Shown one piece after another: positions 23,985 through 33,900 of a stretch of DNA of 64,000 bases. The stretch covers positions 14,048,827 to 14,112,826 of the forward strand of contig CM037476.1 of the NCBI GenBank assembly GCA_021014325.1, in the 5' to 3' direction. The notes beneath the pieces are model-generated. The model ran no database searches. It worked only from the letters and a program-made list of their open reading frames with translations, and was not told where the DNA came from. The translations under genes were made by a program, and so were the position numbers. Numbering within the stretch: position 1 is the first letter of the stretch; every line of letters starts with the position of its first letter. The DNA comes from Plazaster borealis (Eukaryota > Echinodermata > Asteroidea > Forcipulatida > Labidiasteridae).

Positions 23985-24154
23985 CAAATAAACAAGTGGT
24001 ATCCCCTATAAGGTAATTCCTTGGCTGCTGCTTCCCAGGTTGTATCGTAAACTTGGATGGGTGTGATCCCTGGCTACACGGCAGTTAACGGTTGAATGGC
24101 TTCACTGGCACCCAGAACAAAGATATTAACAAAATAGGGAGACCATCAACATAG

Positions 24155-24227
24155 GGCTAGATAGCTCAATTGGTTGAGCGTCGGCAACGTTAAACCGGAG
24201 GTTGTTGGTTCAAATCCTGCTCTCTAT
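24155..24227 (+). tRNA. tRNA-like segment (SINE head or pseudogene)
   Basis: About 73 nt carry a near-consensus A box (TAGCTCAATTGG, 24163-24174) and B box (GGTTCAAATCC, 24208-24218) with tRNA-like spacing. The D stem (AGCTC/GAGC) forms, but the anticodon stem and T stem pair poorly and the acceptor arms (GGGCTAG / CTCTCTATAG) match weakly, so a working tRNA is unlikely. The inverted partner at 22940-23010 keeps the B box (22950-22960, reverse strand) but lacks about 35-40 bp containing the A box. It may be an internal polymerase III promoter of the host element. Confidence 0.4.
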
Positions 24228-24483
24228 AGTCTTTTTCTTTTTCTTTCTTTTCTTTGTTTAATTCCCAATTTAACAAATACCCTTGTAGAATTTAATAATT
24301 TGCTAACGATGGTTCACTAATAGTTAAATTTGCCCTCTTTTGATTATAATTTGTTCTCAATATTTATTTTTATAGAAAGAAATTTGCTAATGATGGTCCA
24401 CTAATTGTAAATGCCGCCCCCTTTGATTATAATTTTTTTCTCAATAATTATTTGTCGAATTTTGGCTAATGATGGTCCACTCA

Positions 24484-24513
24484 CAGAGCCGTGTATCTCA
24501 ATACACAGCTCTG
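24484..24513. mobile_element. 30-bp micro-hAT insertion
   Basis: The 30 bp begin CAGAGCCGTGTAT and end ATACACAGCTCTG with only CTCA between, so two terminal inverted repeats abut. They are flanked by a perfect 8-bp duplication TCCACTCA (24476-24483, 24514-24521). The same ends bound the element at 30507-30707. An 8-bp duplication with CAG-type ends is characteristic of hAT elements. It sits within an 81-bp repeat of the foldback arm. A partial relative (CCGTATATACGGCTCTG) lies at 23340-23356. Confidence 0.85.
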
Positions 24514-24840
24514 TCCACTCATAGTAAATACCGCCCTCCTTTGACTAAACTTTTTCTTAATATTTATTTCTTTAGAAAGAAATTTGCAAATGATAGTCCA
24601 CTAATAGTAAGTACCGCCCTCTTTAATTAAATAATTATTTGTCGAAAAAAATTGCTCATGATGGTCCACTTATAGTAAATACCGCCCTCCTTTGATTATA
24701 CTCTTTCTAAATAATTCTTTCTTTAGAAAGAAATTTGCTGATGATTCTCCACTAATAGTAAATACCGACCTTCTTTGATTAAAATGTTTTGTTGAAAAAA
24801 TTTGCTAATGATGGTCCACTAAAAGTAAATAATGTCCAAA

Positions 24841-25344
24841 ACGGCCCGGTCCTGATAGGGTTGGCCCCAAGGTGTGTAATATGAGGCACACGGTGTTTGT
24901 AGGGCTGATGCTGACAATTTCTTTTTTTTAATAGCCAGGAACTCACACTAGAAATTGATTTAGTCTACTTTTATTCTCAACATAGCCTAAAGTTCGTGGT
25001 GTCCGTCAATCCTTGGGAGTGGAGGCACTTGCATGCGCTGGGAGTACAACAATAAAATGTTCTCCTATCACACTTGGGCCCTCCTCCAATTCACACACAC
25101 CTCCCCGCCCCTAAACTGTCAACCCCCATTCCCCCATCTCCTTCTCCGATACTTTGCACCTCTAACTTTGATACAGAGTGCAGCACTTTTGCAGTGAAAC
25201 TTAAAGGGATGGTACAATAATTGATTTGCGAATTGTTGTCACATTTGACATGTTTGTCATAAAAAGATAAGAAGATAAAAATATTGATAAAAAGATAATT
25301 TGACTGAGTTTTGTTTGAAGCTTTGCTTGGTATGGACAAATAAG
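24841..25344. other. Non-coding DNA
   Basis: A GC-richer stretch (GGTCCTGATAGGGTTGGCCC near 24860) is followed by a C-rich segment at 25075-25150. TTAAAGGGATGGTACAATAA at 25201 resembles the start of a TTAA-type MITE, but no right end was found. No gene is supported. Confidence 0.4.
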
Positions 25345-25572
25345 AAGTAACTAAAAATAAATAGTAAACTTGCAGGTACAACAATGTGTAAAGACTCTTT
25401 TGTGGGAGTGTTGGCTCTGAAAAGTGCCGGTGGGGTCTCGACGTTTCGAACAGTATACTCTGCTCGTCTCTGCTCGTCGAGACCCCACCGGCTCTTTTTT
25501 GTTTAGAGCCAACACAAAAGAGTTTTTACACATGGTTGTACCTGCAAGTTTACTTTTTATTTTTAGTTACTT
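25345..25572. repeat. Large inverted repeat, ~98-bp arms
   Basis: Arms at 25345-25443 and 25475-25572 are complementary with few mismatches, around a 31-nt loop. Key stretches are AAGTAACTAAAAATAAATAG, AAACTTGCAGGTACAAC, GTGTTGGCTCT and CCGGTGGGGTCTCGACG. The loop holds a doubled CTCTGCTCGT. It could be a MITE with very long inverted ends or an inverted duplication. No target duplication is clear. The minus-strand frames at 25091-25533 are formed by the arms. Confidence 0.9.
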
Positions 25573-26643
25573 ATAATATGACTGCTTCCTAAAGGTCGGT
25601 TTGGTTTAACATGTACATTTTGCACAACCTATGATGAGCTATTTTATATTATTGTTTCTATATCGTAAGATTAGTACCTTCCCTTTGTTTTATCCCCAAA
25701 GTTTATAAGACTCGGACCTTCATCACAATTCAACCATGTTCTCAATGGCTTACTTGCTCAGTCAACATATTCTTTTGTTTTCATAAAGTAATCTGACTGC
25801 CCATTATCCACTTTAACTGTTCGCACTAGAAAACAGCGCGATGTGAAGACGGTGTTTGTTAAATTAAATTAATTACATTAAAGAAAACTGCGCATTTAAC
25901 TTTACTTCCCATGTCAGTTACGTCAAATACCTTTAACAATACTAGATGGCTGCTGTGTGATAAAGGTCTGTGCTGCAAACATTTAAAGGGAGCCGATCTC
26001 ATCTACAAGAAAAAGAAACCACAAAATGTATACACATTTTTTCTTTTTTTATTCAAATACAGGAACAGACAATAAGACAAGAGTTTCTTTTTCTTTATTT
26101 CAGTACAGATCACAAACGGTCTTTATTTCGGAAAACTTTTCACTGGCACATTGTTTAATGAACATGAATTAGTACAAGCTTGACCCAAACTACGGTCGGT
26201 GATGCAAAACAATACAAAAAAAAACAAATAACTTCTTGGGTCATTTCATTATTTATTTTCCAAAAGAGACTTAAATTTTGTAGTGCTTCTTTATTTTATT
26301 TTATTGATTTAGAAGACTATGCCTATTTGATCTGACAATGTACTAAAATATGATTTTTTTGATACAAAAATGAACTTGATCATTCAAAATAAATAAAACA
26401 GGATTCTACAATAAGATCTTCAAGTCTTAAAATTCTGAAGAGACGATTCAATGAGCTTTTTACGAAATCAATTCAAAGCCAAAGTATACCACTTATCATT
26501 ATCTTATTAATACTAGCAAATTTCAACGAGGAAGAGATAAGTAACGACCTTCTTTCTAAAGTTCCCTGTAAGCAGTAGCAGTAACCAATAATAAATCTCT
26601 TCATACAAAAATATAATTATTTGTTGTCCCAGCCTCTGTTGTG
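25573..26643. other. Non-coding; possible 3' UTR at right end
   Basis: AT-rich. The part next to the minus-strand exon at 26644-26778 may be its 3' untranslated region. On that strand AATAAA occurs near 26255, 26290 and 26087, any of which could serve as a polyadenylation signal. No other exon was found. Confidence 0.35.
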
Positions 26644-26778
26644 TTACACCGACTTGAATGAGGGACAGAGCTGTCTGAGTTTACCAATATCTTGAATATT
26701 GCTTCCTTGGTGAACAGAAACACCAGTTATCAGGTTGATCTGTCCCTTCAGCTCATCAGTCACTTCCAGACCAGTTAA
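26644..26778 (-). CDS. Terminal coding exon of an unidentified gene
   Basis: On the minus strand a clear 3' splice site (TTTCATTTTTAGCCTACAG) is followed by 44 in-frame codons and a TAA stop at 26644-26646, 135 nt in all. The peptide starts LTGLEVTDELKGQINLITGV, continues SVHQGSNIQDIGKLRQL and ends CPSFKSV. It reads in phase 0, shows normal protein composition and is less AT-rich than its surroundings, which supports a real last exon. I do not recognise the family. The upstream exons should lie at higher coordinates on the minus strand, but I could not find them. A single exon is weak support by itself. Confidence 0.5.
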   Translation of the reverse strand, partial: LTGLEVTDELKGQINLITGVSVHQGSNIQDIGKLRQLCPSFKSV

Positions 26779-27556
26779 CTGTAGGCTAAAAATGAAACAA
26801 ATAATTGTTCAAGTTTCATACTTTTTCGAACGGCAGGGTACAGCATGAAATCGGTGCTGAAAAGGTGCTATACCACGAAATGGATTTCCACCAAGGCCGT
26901 AGACTGGGTATTATCTCTAAAGCTTCATATTTATTTACCAAAATGAGGAGAATATTTATTTGTCTGGAGTTGACAATATTTTTAAACAGTGTGGTTTGAT
27001 AATTGTTTTAATGAGGAATACAATTGTTTGTTTAATTGTGGTGCTTTTCACCACAAAATTCTGTCAACAGATTTTCAAACAAAGTTTTTTGTCTAGCCTT
27101 AACCGTTTTTATACCTGTACCCTGCTTTTGACTGAATGAAGTCATTTCATAGATACCCGGGTTCATCATAAGTACAATAATCTTTAAGATAACCCCAGTT
27201 GATGCAAGGAATAAGTCATCTGCACTAGGGAATCCGACTGCTTTGCTGGAACTGGGAGATAAATAACCCTACAGGTGTTAATGTCATTGCCATGTCTTAT
27301 TTGGCCTGGGTAGCACCTCACAATGCTCTACTCACCATAAGGGTAGGTCTTGATTAAGATGAAATGCAGGAAGAATAAGGATTAAAGAGAAAGATGAACA
27401 ACTTGATAAGATGACAAGAGGGGGAATAAGATGTAGAGGAGGGAGACAGAGTCCTGAAAAAACTAAAGAGCAGAAAGATAGACCCAAGGTGAGAAAGAGG
27501 TTGCAATTGATCCAAACCCATCATCAACCAAAATTAACAATACGCGTCTTTTTTGG

Positions 27557-27621
27557 TCTCTAAAAAGGGTGAAGCCAAGTTGGCAATTAAGTACTAGCCA
27601 CTTGCGGCTGTTAAGGTCAAA
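27557..27621. repeat. Isolated outlying copy of the satellite monomer
   Basis: Reads TCTCTAAAAAGGGTGAAGCC, then GTACTAGCCACTTGCGGCTG, then TTAAGGTC. This is the 62-bp monomer of the array that starts 3.5 kb further right, separated from it by unrelated DNA and plus-strand exons. It also produces the artefact frame at 27463-27672. Confidence 0.85.
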
Positions 27622-27765
27622 TTCCCTTATTTTATCCGGACTATGTGATGATATTGTTTGTTCTTGTAGCAAAAGTTTTTAAGCGAACCTTGTGTAAGTG
27701 TAGCAGATGCAATACACCATATAACAGTTAACTCATTGAATGTTTTAAATTGCATGACCTAACAG

Positions 27766-27825
27766 TTATCACAACAGAGGAACCAACAACTACAGTTACA
27801 CCAACGCCATCGACCAACTCTACAT
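27766..27825 (+). CDS. Candidate Thr/Pro-rich stalk exon
   Basis: A 60-nt segment lies between an acceptor (ATGACCTAACAG) and a donor (CTACAT|GTAAATATGG). It codes ITTEEPTTTVTPTPSTNST, a mucin-like sequence with N-glycosylation sites, as found in juxtamembrane stalks. It is a symmetric phase-1 exon, like the transmembrane exon at 29145, a pattern common in exons of extracellular proteins. Direct joining to that exon would make a TAA at the junction (T plus AA), so either another exon lies between or the gene is damaged. Acceptor strength is moderate. Confidence 0.35.
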
Positions 27826-27910
27826 GTAAATATGGAATAACCAGAATTAACTCACAGTGCTTTCACTCGCTCGATCGGTATCGCCAAAGAAGAAAACAAA
27901 CCAACCCCAG

Positions 27911-28027
27911 TCTAGTTAAAATCCCATGTGTTGACCAGATTCCGGGTCAGCCTGACCCAGAAATGGGTCAGCCCCCTTGACCCCAGAGTCCGGGTCAAAT
28001 CTAACCCGGGGGATTTTAGATTGTGTA
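27911..28027. mobile_element. Possible small inverted-repeat element
   Basis: GTCTAGTTAAAATCCC at the left and GGGGGATTTTAGATTGT at the right are roughly inverted. Inside are repeated GGGTCA/TGACCC words (CCGGGTCAGCCTGACCC, AATGGGTCAGCCC, TTGACCCCAGAG). The shape fits a short MITE-like element, though the ends are imperfect and no target duplication is evident. Confidence 0.4.
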
Positions 28028-29144
28028 TATATTATACTTCTGAACTAGTCAGCTTGCAAAATCTTGCAAATGTTTCTTTAATTGCGATGGTGTACGCTGC
28101 AAATCTTTATAGTTGTCTCGTATTCAAAATGGTCGGTGTTATAAGTCTGTCTTCAATTTATACAAGGATCAAGAGTCAAGAATAAAACAATTAAGAGCTA
28201 GAAAGGTTCTGTTTATACGTTTGCAAGAACTATGAGCCGGGCTTTAATTTACAATGTGCATTTGTAGACAGACTTATACTGAGCCTTACTCATATTTGCG
28301 CCTGGTTTGGGAAAAAAAAATTTTGTGTGACAATTCGCGTCTTTCAAAACTTATTGTCCTCTGTATAATATGACAGCACTTCTTATTTCGTAGTGTATTG
28401 CAATGCTTTTTAGAATCCATCTTTGCTGGGAATCTATTCTTGTCTGCTTTTATGTTCCGTTGTGATTTTCAGCTGTACAATTTTTTATTCAATGGTGTTC
28501 TGTACTATTTTCACGCTTGTCACCTTTCTACGATTCGTATTTTTGCAATAGTTCAAATTAATGCCTTGTAAACATGTATCCTATCATCGCTATCTGTCAC
28601 AGTCTTTTCAAATTGTAAAACTAACCGTTTTTTCTCAGTTTCCCCCAAGTTCCCCTCTCTTTCTTTTTGTAAAGCTCTTCAATCATTGAAGGCTTCGGGT
28701 TGGTCAATTTTTAAGGAAACAGAGCAAGACAAGAAAGAAGAAAACATCACAGTTCTTACCGCAAGCCTAATTTAATTGATACCCACCATGCAATGCCTCA
28801 AATCCTATATCAAAGTTCTTCTAAAATTTAAAAAAATTCGGGAATTGCAGTTTTCAGAACATTTTGATGGAACCTTTCCTTGAGAATTTCTTGTTTGGAA
28901 CGATGAAGGATAATTTTTGAGATTATGTAGGGGAAAAACCAAACAAACGAAACCTTTGGAGGTTTGAATTATTTTGAAGTGTCCATTACCAATACCATTG
29001 TTAAGACCATTACACTTTTAAGAAAAAGGGTGACAACAATTTTGATAGTAAATTTCAACTGATTGAACTTCAAGTTTCTTTATCCGTTTCCTTCTGGGAT
29101 TGGAAGAAAAATCACTTACTATTTCTTGACTGCCCGTTTCACAG
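28028..29144. other. Non-coding, probable intron
   Basis: This stretch lies between the candidate stalk exon and the transmembrane exon. No further splice-bounded frame was found here. If the two flanking exons belong to one gene, the stop codon formed by joining them directly predicts an exon missed here. Confidence 0.35.
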
Positions 29145-29273
29145 AACCTGCAGGAGGTAAACCGGGGTCTTTCGGTGTCAACCTAGGCATCGTGTTTGGA
29201 TCTTTGAGTGTGTTTGGGATAATAGTTTCCGGTGGTATAGTCTACTAGAAGTACAACAAAGAGACTAATAAAG
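29145..29273 (+). pseudogene. Transmembrane exon with in-frame stop
   Basis: A 129-nt exon lies between an acceptor (CTGCCCGTTTCACAG) and a consensus donor (AAAG|GTAAGTGG). In phase it codes PAGGKPGSF, then the hydrophobic span GVNLGIVFGSLSVFGIIVSG GIVY, then a TAG at 29246-29248, then KYNKETNK. The residues after the stop are the basic, polar sequence expected just inside the membrane, and the phase continues correctly into the next exon at 29508, so the stop interrupts an otherwise intact frame. This fits a type I membrane receptor tail. A pseudogene, an assembly error or an allele with a truncated tail are all possible. Confidence 0.5.
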
Positions 29274-29507
29274 GTAAGTGGATATGAGCAGTTTCAGATC
29301 TGAGACACATTTTTACAACACCCATATTAATTGGATTATTCATACTGGGGCTGTTTGAATAGAATGTTGCTTTTTAGAGTCCATTTGGTTTAGGTTATGA
29401 TATGTGTAAATGTTTTTAAATGTAATTTTTTAAATTTTTATTTTGTTGCTTTAAACTGTTAGAGTTTTCTTAATTTATGTTCATTGTTTTCTACTTTTCC
29501 TTCATAG

Positions 29508-29566
29508 TAACACCAGAGAGTATTCAGAGTAAGAAAGGAAAAACAAAGAGGAGGATGGCAAAGTAG
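29508..29566 (+). CDS. Short basic cytoplasmic-tail exon
   Basis: After a strong acceptor (TTTTCTACTTTTCCTTCATAG) comes a 59-nt exon that, joined to the G left by the previous exon, reads VTPESIQSKKGKTKRRMAK and ends at TAG (29564-29566). The highly basic tail suits the cytoplasmic end of a membrane protein. Phase agreement across the intron is the main support for treating 29145-29273 and this segment as one gene. No family could be named. Confidence 0.45.
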
Positions 29567-29883
29567 ATGTGTAAGTGCACTTTGATGCGGGTAAGAACTC
29601 ACATTGATCCAGCTTTAACCAGAGGCTGTACTCTCTTCAGGAAGTTGTCTGACTTCATAGGATAATGTACTGAGAACCAAGGGTGTCATTATCACTTGAT
29701 AACAAGATAACAAGATAATTCATAATTCCCAAGTACATTTTGTTCAATATAGAACAAGTCAAAACTTGTCTTATAAATTTTTCTTAGTAAGATGTCTTGC
29801 TGAACGTAAGAAGTTGGTAAATTATCGCGGTAAGTCTTAAGTATGTCGACTTGACGAGATATATCATATTTTGTTATCGGGGG

Positions 29884-30030
29884 CCAATTATTGCTTTAAC
29901 AAATTTCTGCTACGCGAAGTTTAGCAGGAAAACGGTTATACGTACACGTGAAAATGTATTTTGGCCGGTAACTAATTTCTGGTAACCAAACTGGTTGTTG
30001 TGCTTTGAAAGCAGCTCTGTGGAATTGGTC
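29884..30030. mobile_element. Decayed MITE of the GCCCAATTTCATAG family
   Basis: The left end GGCCAATTATTGCTTTAAC and right end GCAGCTCTGTGGAATTGGT are degenerate forms of the family termini. The interior keeps TTTCTGCTA...AAGT, ACACGTGAAAATGTATTTTG and GCCGGTAACTAATTTCTGG, matching the 147-bp monomer of the array at 14.6-17.2 kb. Confidence 0.65.
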
Positions 30031-30506
30031 TCTGGATAAGTGGTTTGGAACTCACGGAGCTCCGTAGAAAGTGTGCTTTGAAAAGTCATATCCTTGCAAA
30101 CACTTCATATTGTTTTGTATTAATAAGAGTGTTGTGTATAAATGCCCTGAAAAAGAGAGCTGGGGCCTTTAATTAAAAAGGACGAACCCCATAAACTTCC
30201 ACCAGTTGTCGTCTAAAATATAATTTTCTGCACTTGATTTTAATCCTTGAAGATTCTAAATACACAATTATCATACAGGGCGAATGGTACAGCACATGAA
30301 CTAATGTGAAGGTCAAAAGGTCAACATGAGGCCATGGCGTTGCATCACATAGCGACTCAACTATCCCTCTTAAATAGTATTTCTCTGACCACACGATAAT
30401 CTAGAGACAACAATACGCGCAGAAAATCCCCAACAGAAAAAATTGCATTCGGAGCATTGCTAGAGCCATGCATGCTCCATACAAAATCGACAGAATAAGC
30501 ACAGAC
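30031..30506. other. Non-coding DNA
   Basis: No supported exon was found. The minus-strand frame at 30173-30394 has no recognisable motif or splice borders. Confidence 0.4.
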
Positions 30507-30707
30507 CAGAGCCGTATATTGAGAGAGTTGCGACATGGAGGGACCAGCTTTCTCCGGTCACGTGGTTGCTGGACGCCATTTTGTTCCCAAATGCAGCACA
30601 ACCCAATGGGCAGACTAGTCTGGCACCCTGTATTCGCCAATGCATTTTTTGGAGACAAAATGGCTTCTAATCGCAAGTTGTCGCAACTCTCTCAATACAC
30701 AGCTCTG
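30507..30707. mobile_element. hAT-type MITE with perfect 8-bp duplication
   Basis: A 201-bp element whose ends are CAGAGCCGTATATTGAGAGA and, on the other strand, CAGAGCTGTGTATTGAGAGA, continuing into GTTGCGACA on both sides. The flanking 8 bp GCACAGAC occur perfectly at 30499-30506 and 30708-30715. Ends beginning CAG with an 8-bp target duplication identify the hAT superfamily. The open frames across it (30401-30676 and 30468-30803) are artefacts. It is the full-length relative of the 30-bp element at 24484. Confidence 0.93.
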
Positions 30708-30839
30708 GCACAGACAATTGTTTGGCGCCCTCTCTTGCTCAAAGCTAAAATAGAAAAGAGACCGAATCCAAAGTTAAATCACACCATCCCACGTGTTTCA
30801 TGAAAATATACAAATGACGACGATAGATTAGACACTTAA

Positions 30840-30935
30840 TTGTAATTTAAATGTATCATCTTTTTTATGTTAAGTCGGAAATAAATTTCCCGTAAGGGTT
30901 AATTAATAAAGTCAATTGGATTGAATTGAACACTG
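30840..30935 (+). mobile_element. LINE-like 3' tail fragment
   Basis: The sequence GTCGGAAATAAATTTCCCGT, then AAGGGTTAATTAATAAAGTC, ends in the short A/T-rich microsatellite AATTGGATTGAATTGAA. A stem (AAATTTCCC / GGGTTAATT region) followed by AATAAA and a microsatellite tail is typical of the 3' ends of CR1- and L2-like LINEs. Only the tail is present. Confidence 0.5.
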
Positions 30936-33900
30936 AGGGCGCACTTGGGTTCCCTACATTTGTAATAGTTTGATGGTTCCCTAGGTAAAGCAATATATTA
31001 ACAATCATCAAAAGAAAAGCAACTTTTTAAGACGAGCTGAAAAATGTGTAAATCCTTTCCTGCACTAAAACAATTTAACTTTTTACCCAGACTTGTTGTG
31101 AAGCTATTTAAATGTAACATAATCAACAGCTATCAACCCTTGCACCTTTTGCATTTTAAGCCACTTGTGGCCGTTATGGTCCCTAAAGAGTGAAGCCAAA
31201 AATATATTGGCATTTTAATACTAGCCACTTGCGGCTGTTACGGTCTCTCATTTTAGTCTAAGACACTTGCGATTGTTACCGTCTCTCATTTTAGTTTAAG
31301 CCACTTGGGTCTGTTACGATCTCTCATTTTAGTTTAATCCACTTGCGGCTGTTAAAGTGTCTCAAGGGTGAAGCTAATCAGACAGAATTTTAGTACAAGC
31401 CACTTGCTCTGTTATTGACCTGAAAAGGTAAAGCCAATACCAAGGCATTTTAGTTTAAGTCACACTCTGGCCATTATGTTCACTAAAGAGTGAAGCCAAT
31501 TATGGGCATTTGAGAACAAGCCACTTGAGGCTGTTATGGTCTCCAAAGGGAGAAGCCATATGAGCATTTTAGTACAAGCCACTTGCGGCTGTTACGGTCT
31601 CTAATTTTAGTTTAAGCCACTTGTGACTGTTACGGTCTCTCATTTTAGTTTGAGCCACTTGCGGCTGTTACGGTCTCTCATTTTAGTTTAAGCCACTTGT
31701 GACTGTTACGGTCTCTCATTTTAGTTTGAGCCACTTACGGCTGTTAAAGTGTCTCAAGGGTGAAGCTAATCAGACAGAATTTTAGTACAAGCCACTTGCT
31801 CTGTTATTGACCTGAAAAGGTAAAGCCAATACCAAGGCATTTTAGTTTAAGTCACACTCTGGCCATTATGTTCACTAAAGAGTGAAGCCAATTATGGGCA
31901 TTTGAGAACAAGCCACTTGAGGCTGTTATGGTCTCCAAAGGGAGAAGCCATATGGGCATTTTAGTACAAGCCACTTGCGGCTGTTATGATATCTGAAGGA
32001 TAAAGCCAATAATATGGGCATTTCAGTACAAGGCATTTGGGGTTGTTATGGTCACTAAATTGTGAGGCCAATAATATTGGCATTTGAGTACAAGCCACTT
32101 GAGGCTGTTATGGTCTCAAAAGAGTGAAGCCAATAATATGGGCATTTTAGTACAAGCCACTTGAGGCTGTAATGGTCTCTAAAGAGTGAAGTCAAGTACA
32201 AGCCTTGAGGCTGTTATGGTCTCAAAAGGATAAAGCCAAAAGTATGGGCATTTTATTTCAAACCACTTACGGCTGTTATGGTCCCTAAAGAGTGAAGCCA
32301 AAAATATATTGGCATTTTAATACAAGCCACTTGCGGCTGTTACGGTCTCTCATTTTAGTCTAAGACACTTGCGATTGTTACCGTCTCTCATTTTAGTTTA
32401 AGCCACTTGGGGCTGTTACGGTCTCTCATTTTAGTTTAGCCACTTGCGCCTGTTACGGTCTCTCATTTTAGTTTAAGCCACTTGTGGCAGTTAACGTCTC
32501 TCATTTTAGTTTAAGCCACTTGTGGCTGTTGTGATCTCTAAAGAGTGAAGCCAATAATAATAAGGTCATTTTAGTTTAAGCCACCTTTTAGCCATTTTGG
32601 TCTATAAGGGTGAATACCAATACTATAATAAGGTCATTTTAGTCCAAGCCACTTGCGGCTGTTATGGTCTCTCATTTTAGTTTAAGCCACTTGTGGCAGT
32701 TAACGTCTCTCATTTTAGTTTCAGCCACTTGCGGCTGTTGTGATCTCTAAAGAGTGAAGCCAATAATAAGGTCATTTTAGTTTAAGCCACCTTTTGGCCA
32801 TTTTGGTCTATAAGGGTGAATACCAATACTATAATAAGGTCATTTTAGTCCAAGCCACTTGCGGCTGTTATGGTCTCTAAAGAGTGAAGCCACAAAAATG
32901 GGCATTTTAGTAGAAGCCACTTGCGGCTGTTACGGTCTCTCATTTTAGTTTAAGCCACTTGTGACTGTTACGGTCTCTCATTTTAGTTTAAGCCACTTGC
33001 GGCTGTTACGGTCTCTCATTTTAGTTTAAGCCACTTGCGGCTGTTACGGTCTCTCATTTCAGTTTAAGCCATTTGCGGCTGTTACGGTCTCTAATTTTAA
33101 CCACTTGTGACTGTAGGTCTCTCGTATAAGTTTAAGCCACTTGCGACTGTTACGGTCTCTCAAGGGTGAAGCCGATAACATGGGCATTTTAGTACAGGCC
33201 ATTTGCGGCTGTTATGGTCTCTAAAGGATAAAGCCAATAATATGGGCATTTTAGTTCAAGCCACTTGTGGCTGTTACGGTCTCTCAATTTAGTTTAAGCC
33301 ACTTGCGGATGTACGGTCTCTAATTTTAGTTTAAGCCACTTACACTGTTACGGTCCCTCATTTTAGTTTGAGCCACTTGCGGCTGTTACGGTGTCTCATT
33401 TTAGTTTAAGCCACTTGTGACTGTTACGGTCTCTCATTTTAGTTTGAGCCACTTGCGGCTGTTACGGTCTCTCATTTTAGTTTAATCCACTTACGGCTGT
33501 TAAAGTGTCTCAAGGGTGAAGCTAATCAGACAGAATTTTAGTACAAGCCACTTGCTCTGTTATTGACCTGAAAAGGTAAAGCCAATACCAAGGCATTTTA
33601 GTTTAAGTCACACTCTGGCCATTATGTTCACTAAAGAGTGAAGCCAATTATGGGCATTTGAGAACAAGCCACTTGAGGCTGTTATGGTCTCCAAAGGGAG
33701 AAGCCATATGGGCATTTTAGTACAAGCCACTTGCGGCTGTTATGGTATCTAAAGGATAAAGCCAATAATATGGGCATTTCAGTACAAGCCATTTGGGGTT
33801 GTTATGGTCACTAAATTGTGAGGCCAATAATATTGGCATTTGAGTACAAGCCACTTGAGGCTGTTATGGTCTCTAAACAGTGAAGCCAATAATATGGGCA

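Larger units (their letters stand above)
22420..24840. mobile_element. Foldback-like structure of 81-83-bp repeats
   Basis: Left arm: about six direct repeats of 83 bp (GAGGGCGGTATTTACTTTTA, then GTGGACCATCATTAGCAA) at 22430-22920, then a unique segment at 22934-23121. Right arm: the same unique segment in reverse complement at 24013-24235, followed by the same repeats in reverse orientation at 24290-24840. Between the arms lie eight more reverse-oriented repeats (23280-23880). Inverted arms built from tandem repeats are the hallmark of foldback transposons such as Drosophila FB and the sea urchin TU family. No transposase frame is visible. Confidence 0.65.

Noticed and set aside
25201..25230. 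Start of another TTAA-type MITE (TTAAAGGGATGGTACAATAA)
   Set aside because: No inverted right end could be located; the next 400 bp lead into the large hairpin.
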